DNA of 64,000 nt, from NCBI RefSeq assembly GCF_947179165.1, contig NC_077241.1, positions 32,669,246 through 32,733,245 on the forward strand, given 5' to 3'. This document shows positions 56,377 to 64,000 of this stretch, piece by piece. A program made the translations under genes and the position numbers. The notes beneath the pieces were generated by a model that had not been told where the DNA came from, made no database searches, and was given only the letters and a program-made list of their open reading frames with translations. The number at the start of each line of letters is the position of its first letter. Within the stretch, counting starts at the first letter, position 1. This DNA comes from Solanum dulcamara (lineage: Eukaryota > Streptophyta > Magnoliopsida > Solanales > Solanaceae).

Positions 56377-59300
56377 TGTTACATCCCGTACTTTTGTACA
56401 TTGAAAGACTTTTGTATCTTGAGAGGTTTTTTAGTTTCTTGGAAGGTTCTCAAGCTTCTTAAGCTTCTTAAGTTTCTTGAACCTCTTAAGCTTCTTAAGT
56501 TTTTATTTAAGATTCTTAAGTTTCTTGAAAGGATCGTAAGCTTCTTATAAGTTGTCAATGTGAGCCGGATAATCTATGACTCTATCAAACAATTCTAAGA
56601 AAGGGAGAATGTGATACCCCATAGAAGGGAAGATTAAAAATGTGGTTATGAGAATCCAGAAGGAATTGGAGGCCATGTAATGAGTCGTAGGACTCTACTT
56701 ACTTACGTAAGCTACAAATTTGAAAATCTTACAAACTTAAGCTACTTGAGTACATACCCAGGTTACGTAGTAAGGATTATATAGGTTCATAAAGCAAGAC
56801 GAGATTATGAACCCACGAGGAGGAAAAGAAAGCAACACATGGCAGCCCATGAGAGAGTGCCACGTGGAGGCATGAGGGAGTTCCACATGGCAGCAGCTGC
56901 AGCAAGGGGGTGGGCCCCATATGCCATGTGGCAGCCCCTAAGTGGAGGGGGTGATGCATTGGCCCTATAATAAGGGCTTGACAAGTGTCACCCCTTAGGG
57001 TTGACATGTGTCACCCCTTAAGGTAGCCTATATATAGATGTGTTTGAAGACTTTTAAGTCATCCTTATCCTTTAAGTTTCTTTTTATCCAAAAAAATTCA
57101 AGAAAAGTCTAGAAGAAAAGAGAAGAGAAACTTGACCTAGAGAGAAGAGAGAGCTTCGATTTTAGAGGAGAAAAAAAGGTAAGTCTCCAATTTATTTTTG
57201 GTAATTAATTACCTAGGGTGCACCACGATGTTATGAAGGTGTTAGTAATTAAAATTTATGGTTTGGAGCAGCCCAAAATGTTATAAAAAAGATACGAAGT
57301 TTTAGGCACGCTAAAGGAACTTCCGAGGTAAGTTTTGGCGAGTTTCAGACAAGGTAAGGCTTTCCCTTTCAAATTGAAGTTTATGATGTTGTTATGGGGT
57401 ATATTACATGTCTAAAGTGAGGCTGTAAGTGGAAGAATTTCATAAGGATGGTTGATGTTAGAAGCGAACTAAATTGATGTCGCTAGCGTTAAATCAAATT
57501 CGAGTAGTGGTTGTCATTCTGGTGCTGCGGATGCAGCTAGTTAATTTGAGTGTTGCAGGGCTTCAAAGTGTTTTATAAAGGGTGTGGGTGCTTCTGGTTG
57601 TAGCTACATGACCCTCTGTTTGGTATGCTTATTGATTTTGCAAAACAAATATTAAAAACTCTATTTTGTATTGTAGTTTGGATCTAGTTGTTTGGAGCTT
57701 GTATGGTGTAAGGTTGAAGTGATTTACTTGTAAATATGATTCTGGTTTTTGTTTTTGGTATGTTTATTGACATTGTGGTCGAGTTGAAATCTGGGGGATG
57801 TTGAAGTTATAGGGGAGATGCTGCTCGATTTTTGGTAGGGTCGGAACTAGTAACAAACTAGTCGAGGATAATGGATAAGAAAGTAACTCCTATGAGTACT
57901 TGTGTGTAGAGTTGGAAATTGGAAAGTGAAAGGTCATTAATCTTAGTATTACTTTCATGTTAAATAGGTTCAAGAGACGACGAGGCGAACGTGTAAGAGT
58001 AATCCATAAGAGGTATGTAAAACTTACCCTTTATTTTCTTTTGGCATGTCTTAGCCTTAAGTGATTGATATATGAAATATTGGGATAATTCCATTCATAG
58101 AACTCCAAGTATGACTCATAAGTCTTATTCACTTCTCGGTGGTAGAATTCCTATACTAGTTGAGTTATTGCCTCTCAAGGGTTCTATATGATGGAGAGTA
58201 GTAAGTATGTAAAGTTATCTCCTTTCTCTTGGCATGTTTTGGCATAAGTACGTAAAGCTACCCTTCTTTCCTCTTGATATGTCTTTGACATAAGTGTGGT
58301 GCTAGGATGGTAAGTTAATGCAGTAAGAAGGTTATGATACCGAGCCCATGACAGGCCGGGTACGATATATGTAAATGATGACTCCTTGAGGAAAGTAGAG
58401 ACTAGGTAAAGCTTATTCTTTCTCCTACTTTGGCATGTCCTAATTGTAAATAAAATGTGATACGATCTCTGGGGTAACTCACTCTTAAGTCCTAAATATA
58501 ATTCGTATCTCTTATTCACTCCTGAATTTCAAACTCTTGTAGTAGGTTGAACTACTTTCCTTGAACTCCATAGGTTGAGAAATACTAGATACATAAGCTC
58601 CTAGTCCTAAGGACGATGTGACGATGGGTATCCCTGATTCTATGAACTGTTAGTATTACTTTAGTACATGTCTAGGGTCCTCGAGATCCTAAGTGGTATA
58701 GGCCTTAATGGCATTTAGAAGCCACTCGAGATGGCTACACTACTATTCTGGTTCTTAGAAGATAGCTTAATCTTCTTACATTGTCGACTCTCCGATAATG
58801 ATTTAGATTGTATATGGTTACTCACTACCTTACTCATGTATACTATAATACATATTTCACCAAGTCCCATAAAGAGTCGGGTAAGGTATATGATGATTAT
58901 GACATCGTGTCCCATAAAGGTCCGTGTACGGTATATGATGATTATGACACCAAATCCCATAAAGGGCCAGGTACGGTATATGATGATATGATGACACCGA
59001 ATCCCATAGAGGGTCGAGTATGGTATATAATATACGAATCGGGCCGAATGTTTCTCGGCATTACTATATAATATACGGATCAGGTTGAACGTTCCTTGAT
59101 ATTACTATATAATATACAAATTGGGTCGAACATTTCTCAGTATGTTAACTATATACATATATCGGGCTGTACGTTCCACAGCGCTAATAATATGTATGTG
59201 CTTATGATGAAAGCATGATGGAGATGGTACAATGAATCCCCTAACAGGCCGGGCACAATACGTGATGGTAATATGTATGACTTTCTTTTATACGATGCGA

Positions 59301-59826
59301 GTACGGTAAATGGTTAAATGTTATACTTGCCCCCTGCATCCCTATGCCAACTGTAATCTCCTTATGATGTTTATGCTTTACATACTCAGTACATATGTCG
59401 TACTGACCCCTTTTTCTCAGGAGGGGGATTCGTTCATGCCCGCAGGTATAGATGCAGACCTTGGGGATCCATCAGTGTAGGAGTTCCACTCAGTAGTTCA
59501 CAAGCACTCCATAGTGCCGGAGCCTAGTTTTGATTTTAATCCTTGATGTATATATTTATTTGTTCACCGGTATGGCGAGGGCCCTGTCCTGCCTTATATT
59601 ACTATTCTTACTCTTAGTGGTTTGTGGATATGTATGTAGTTGTATATGGGTTGTATATACATGTATGTACAGTGGTTCCTATGATAATCCTCATTAGCTT
59701 ATATGTTATCTTGCATGTTGATGTGCTATGACTTAAACAGGGGACATATTTACTTACAGATAGCAGGGATACACGCGAGTGTCCAGTTTGAGCACCCATC
59801 ACACCTTACGGGGTTGGGTCGTGACA
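56377..59826 (+). repeat. 5' LTR of the second LARD-like element
   Basis: Starts tgttacatcccgtacttttg and ends gggttgggtcgtgaca. TATA box CTATATATAG at 57028-57037; one intact CACGTG at 56861. A tract of cttcttaag words at 56440-56540 is expanded relative to the LTR at 33446. Repeat array at 58855-59180. Confidence 0.9.
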
Positions 59827-59830
59827 AAAG

Positions 59831-59842
59831 TGGTATTAGAGC
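59831..59842 (+). other. Primer-binding site, one mismatch
   Basis: TGGTATTAGAGC: one change (C to T) from the initiator Met tRNA complement used by the other elements here. Four bases after the LTR. Confidence 0.88.
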
Positions 59843-60415
59843 GGTTTGGTCTTCAAAATATCTACAGATCATGTCTAATAGAGTCCGGTTTATCGGTGTG
59901 TGGTGCACCACATCTATAAACAGGAGGCTATAGGACATTTAGGATGTTACCATTGTTTCTTGTCTTAGATCATGCTATAGATCCGAGTCATAGGAATACT
60001 CTTTATACTAACCTTGGAATTTATCAGAAGGATAACATCAACTTGAGAAAGTAATTGATGACATTGGAAGTTACAAAGCACGGAGGTAAGCAAGGGCACG
60101 AAAGGTATCTGTTGGGTAAGATATTGACACATGATTGAAATGTAAAGTCAAAAACTAAAAGAAAGGTAGACCGAAAAGTGTAACAGATGCATCTTGAGTT
60201 GGACACACGAGGTAAGTCCATCATTTTCATACTATTATTGATATTGAAAGCCCTGTGTGGCTGCGATATGAGATGATATTGAAAGCCCTGTGTGGCTATG
60301 ATAGGATATGAATATATATAGGTTGGCCCTGTGAGGAATTGTTGATATTTCCTGCATGCAGGTTTTGGGGATAGTAAGGAGTATAGAGGAAACTCTGCCG
60401 AACTTTTTCCAGAAT

Positions 60416-60435
60416 AAAAAAAAAGGGGGGGGGGG
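60416..60435 (+). repeat. A9G11 homopolymer junction
   Basis: Nine A followed directly by eleven G in the interior of the LARD-like element, at the place where the other LARD has 'aacaaggaaaaggaaatg' (37503). Could be slippage in vivo or a sequencing problem. Confidence 0.9.
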
Positions 60436-61032
60436 AATGAAACATAGATTCTTAATATGTCTTGGAAGTTGATACTGATTACCCCTATTATGTTGAACTA
60501 AAGCTATAAAATGTACCTTCCAAGTCGTCGAGGAGGGGAACCCTTTTTACTTGGGAAATTTTATTTCGGAGAAACAAAAGCCTATCTGAGCAGCAAAGTT
60601 CATACTAAGGTATTTTCAGTTGTATTTCGCCTTAGAAAAAGCTCACGTTGAGGGGCAAGATGACCGATGATATAGTTTCATTCTTGTTGGAAAGTATAGA
60701 ACCCTCAACTATTATTAGAGGACAAGATAAGTTGTTTACGACTCAAGAATAGAAGGACTACTATATAGAGCACTCAATATAGACGTGATTAATTAAGTAC
60801 AAGTATCAGACGAAAAAGGGAATAGATAGCTACGAACTAAAGGTGTAGTATGTCAAATGTGTTGGAACAGAATCATATGCGTATGGATAGTTGAAAATAA
60901 ACAAGAGGATGACATGGGTACACCCTAAAGGGGGGAAGCAGATAATAGAAATACAAGCATAAGAGGAAATCAACTTATGCTATCATATGTAAATGGGAAC
61001 ACTTAAACTTCAAATGAGATCCCATAAGATAT

Positions 61033-61135
61033 GGATGCAATCATACCAGCACTAATACACCGGATTCCATCAGAACTCCAAAGTTAAGTGTTCTTGGGCG
61101 AGAGTAATACTAGGATGGGTGATTCCCTGGGAAGT
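61033..61135 (+). ncRNA. 5S rRNA-derived fragment (positions 1-103) inside the LARD-like element
   Basis: Aligns without gaps to the first 103 bases of plant 5S rRNA (consensus recalled from memory), beginning exactly at the mature 5' end (ggatgcaatcat). I count 11 differences in 103, mostly C-to-T or G-to-A. Box A (agttaagtgttcttgggc), the intermediate element (tactagg) and most of box C (atgggtgat...ctgggaag) of the internal Pol III promoter are recognisable. The last 16 bases of 5S are absent; at 61126-61134 it passes into chromodomain-derived sequence. Not a normal rRNA gene. Confidence 0.92.
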
Positions 61136-61200
61136 GAAAGAGGAAATGAAACTAAAGTATCCGTACCTATTCCCTACGTTTACAAGTAATCCTAACCTTT
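61136..61200 (+). pseudogene. End of chromodomain code in the second LARD-like element
   Basis: 'gaggaaatgaaactaaagtatccgtacct' then 'attccctacgtttacaagtaatcc' parallels 48803-48850 of the 47-kb element (KEVKHKYPYLF...). Only about 20 codons remain downstream of the 5S junction. Confidence 0.75.
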
Positions 61201-61323
61201 GGAACTCTGATATTGATTGCTCGATGAAAGTATATGTTATGGCAATAGGATAGAGAAACTCTCCATATAGTCGGTATAAGATCAAGAGGAAGGTTTTGAT
61301 TCACATTCCAGGATGAATGTTCT

Positions 61324-61337
61324 AAAGGGGGGACGAA
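61324..61337 (+). other. Polypurine tract
   Basis: aaaggggggacgaa directly before the 3' LTR. Confidence 0.88.
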
Positions 61338-64000
61338 TGTTACACCCCGTACTTTTGTACCTTGAAAGACTTTTGTATCTTGAGAGGTTTGTGAGTTTCT
61401 TGGAAGGTTCTCAAGCTTCTTAAGATTCTTAAGTTTCTTGAACCTCTTAAGCTTCTTATGTTTTTATTTAAGCTTCTTAAGTTTCTTGAAAGGATCGTAA
61501 GCTTCTTATAAGTTATCATGTGAGCCGAATAATCTGTGACGCTATCAAACAACTCTAAGGACTGGATAATGTGGCACCCTATAAAAGGGGAAGATTGGAA
61601 ATGTGGTTATGAGAATCTAGAAGGAATTGGAGGCCAAGTAATGAGTCGTAGGACTCGACTTACTTACGTAATCTACCAATTTGAAAATCTTACAAACTTA
61701 AGCCACTTGAGTATATACGAAGGTTACATAGTAAAGATTACATAGGTTCATAAAGTAAGATGAGATTATGAACCCACGAAGAGGAAAAGAAAGTGACATA
61801 TGGCATCCCATGAGAGAGTGAAACATGGAAGCATGAGGGAGTGATACGGGGTAGCAGTTGCAGCAAGGGGATGGGCCCCATATGCGATGTGGCAGCCCCT
61901 AAGTGGAGGGGGTGATGCATTGGCCCTATAAGGGCTTGACACGTATCCCCAGTTAGGGGTTGACACATGTCACCCCTTAAGGTGGACTATATATAGATGT
62001 CTTTGAAGACTTTTAAATCATCCTTATCCTTTAAGTTTCTTTTTATCCAAAAAAATTCAAGAAAAGTCTAGAAGAAAAGAGAAGAGAAACTTGAGCTAGA
62101 GAGAAGAGAGGACATCAGTTTTGGAGGAGAAAAAAAGGTAAGTCTTTGATTTCGTTCTGTGAATTAATTACCTAGGGTGGAACATGATATTATGAAGGTT
62201 TTAGTAATGAAAATTTATGGTTTGGAGCTGCCCAAAACATTACCAAATAGCCACGAAGTTTTAGGCATGCTAAAGGAACTTCTGAGGTAAGTTTTGGCGA
62301 TTTTCGGACAAGGTAAGGCTTTTCCTTTCAAATTGAAGTTTATGATGTTTTTATGGGGTATATTAAATGTCTTAAATGAGGCTGGAAGTGGAATAATTGC
62401 TTAAGGATGCTTGATGTTAGAAACCAACTAAATTGATGTAGCTAGCGTTAAATCAAAGTCGAGTAGTGGGTTATCATTGTGGTGCTGCGGGTGAAGTTGG
62501 TTGGGTTGCGTGTTGCAGGGCTTCAAAGTGTTTTAAGAAGGGTGTGGGTGCTTGTTTTTTCATCCACATGACCCTCCATTTGGTATGGTTAATAATTTTG
62601 TGAAACAAAGATTAAAAACTCTATTTTTGTATCATAGTTTGAAGCTAGTTGTTTGGAGCTTGTATGGTGTAAGGTTGAAGTGATTTACCTGTAAATATGC
62701 TGTTGATTTTTTTTTATGGTTGTTGACATTGTGGCCAAGTTGAAATCTCGGGAAAGTTGAAGTTATGGGGGAAATGCTGTCCAATTATCGGTAGGTGCGG
62801 AACTAGTAACAAACTAGTCAAGGGTAATGGATAAGAAAGTAACTCCTATGAGTACTTGGGTGTAGAGTTGGAAATTGGAAAGTGAAAGGTCATTAATCTT
62901 AGTATTACTTTCATGTTAAATAGGTTCAAGAGATGACGAGGTGAACGTATAAGAGTAATCCGTAAGAGGTATGTAAAGCTTACCCTTTATTTTCTTTTGG
63001 CATGTCTTAGCCTTAAGTGATTGATATATTAAATGTGGGGATAATTCCATTCATAGAACTCCAAGTATGAATCATAAGTCTTATTCACTTCTCGGTGGTA
63101 GAATTCCTATACTAGTTGAGTTATTGCCTCTCAAGGCTTCTATATGATGGAGAGTAGTAAGTATGTAAAGTTATCTCCTTTCTCTTGGCATGTTGTGGCA
63201 TAAGTACGTAAAGCTACCCTTCTTTCCTCTTGATATGTCTTTGACGTAAGTGTGGTGCTAGGATGGTAACTTAATGCAGTAAGAAGGTTATGATACCGAG
63301 CATATGACGGGCCGGGTACGATATATGTAAATGATGACTCCTTGAGGAAAAGCAGAGACTAGGTAAAGCTTATTCTTTCTCTTCCTTTGGCATGTCCTAA
63401 TTGTAAGTAAAATATGATAAGATCTCTGGGGTAACTCCACTCTTAAGTCCTAAATATAATTCGTATATCTTATTCACTCCTGAATATCAAACTCTTGTAG
63501 TAGGTTAAACTACCTTTCTTGAACTCCATAGGTTGAGAATTACTAGATACATAAGCTTCTAGTCCTAAGGACGATGTGACGATGGGTATCCCTGATTCTA
63601 TGAACTATTAGTATTACTTTACGACATATCTAGGGTCCCTAAGATCCTAAGTGGTATAGGCCTTAATGGCATTTAGAAGGCACTCGGAATGGCTATACTA
63701 CTATTTTGGTCCTCGGACAATTGCTTAATCTTCTTACATTGTTGAGTCTTTGATAATGATTTAGGTTGTATATGGTTACTCACTACCTTACTCGTGTATA
63801 CTGTAATAAATATTTCATCGAGTACCATAAAGGGCCGGATATGGTATATGATGATTATGATGATACTGAGTCATATAAAGGGTTGGGTACGGTATATAAT
63901 ATACGGATTGGGCCAAATGTTCCTCGACATTACTATATAATATACTAATCGGGCCGAACATTCCTCGGTATTACTATATAATATATGGATTGGGCTGAAT
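61338..64000 (+). repeat. 3' LTR of the second LARD-like element (partial)
   Basis: Starts tgttacaccccgtacttttg and follows the 5' LTR throughout, with CTATATATAG at 61987-61996. Only two units of the 45-bp array remain (from 63815) where the 5' LTR has four. Continues beyond the window. Confidence 0.9.

Larger units (their letters stand above)
56377..64000 (+). mobile_element. Second LARD-like element (cut by window end)
   Basis: 5' LTR 56377-59826 (3450 bp), primer site 59831, 1511-bp interior, polypurine tract 61324, 3' LTR from 61338 running past 64000 (2663 bp seen). The interior has no coding frame, only the conserved leader, unassigned text, a 5S rRNA fragment and the tail of the chromodomain. 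It interrupts the RNase H of the family-B gypsy element. Its 3' flank is not visible, so the target duplication (left flank gtatt) cannot be checked. Confidence 0.87.

Noticed and set aside
61033..61135. Working 5S rRNA gene
   Set aside because: Lacks the last 16 bases and any terminator T-run, carries 11 changes, and is embedded in retroelement sequence.
1..64000. Integrated plant pararetrovirus
   Set aside because: All RT/RNase H sequences come with integrase, LTRs or LINE features; no movement or coat-protein-like sequence was seen.

Overview
This window looks like gene-poor plant heterochromatin made almost entirely of nested, decayed retrotransposons. I found no credible host protein-coding gene and no intact tRNA or rRNA gene. 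The organism is probably a member of the Solanaceae, and the LTR style (long Tekay/Del-like LTRs rich in 'gagtcccataaagggccgggta' words, initiator-Met tRNA primer sites, a Tourist MITE) makes a Capsicum-like large genome my best guess. That identification is inference from remembered sequence style, not from a database search.

Layout. 1-1099: the end of a + strand Tekay-like LTR that landed in a minus-strand Ty3/gypsy element. That element runs from integrase (1.1 kb) through RNase H, RT, protease and gag (5.2 kb) to its primer-binding site (5375) and its LTR (5391-10441). The LTR is itself split by a solo LTR of a second family, 'B' (7962-10125, with a near-perfect 5-bp target duplication). 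10.4-12.5 kb: a gag scrap and broken family-B LTR pieces. 12.5-24.8 kb: a very long L1-type LINE (about 12.3 kb) on the + strand. It has a 1340-codon ORF1, an ORF2 whose start overlaps the ORF1 stop (TGATG) and which carries one in-frame TAG, then a 4-kb 3' tail of in-frame tandem repeats with a third open frame of 1148 codons, and a 38-nt poly(A). 24.8-32.2 kb: rest of the interrupted B LTR, a scrap of another LTR, a solo B LTR (27676-29874) with a (TA)n tract, an Athila-like integrase remnant (minus) and the primer-site end of a family-C element.

33.4-44.4 kb: a complete-ended but non-coding LTR element (LARD-like), with 3.5-kb LTRs, a primer site, a polypurine tract and a CAACC/CAACT target duplication, inserted in the family-C LTR. 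Its interior keeps only wrecked integrase/chromodomain sequence and holds an antisense 5S rRNA copy. 46.06-46.47 kb: a Tourist-like MITE with TTA duplications. 47.1-52.5 kb: a third Tekay-like element with a deleted 5' LTR and interior, an ATGTC target duplication and a recognisable chromodomain. 52.5-56.4 kb: a family-B LTR end and a + strand gypsy gag-pol whose RT start is present twice. 56.4-64 kb: another LARD-like element, running off the window, whose 1.5-kb interior contains a sense 5S rRNA fragment.

The most unusual signals are: (1) the LINE's oversized 3' tail, an array of 510-bp units built of 168-bp sub-units that decays downstream and carries about ten T/G-rich tracts ending in GCAGG, like 3' splice sites; (2) two 5S rRNA captures, in opposite orientation, inside two relatives of the same non-autonomous LTR family, one ending exactly at a 9-10 nt stretch shared by 5S rRNA and the chromodomain code; (3) an LTR promoter with four CACGTG boxes that decay by CG-to-TG/CA change between copies.
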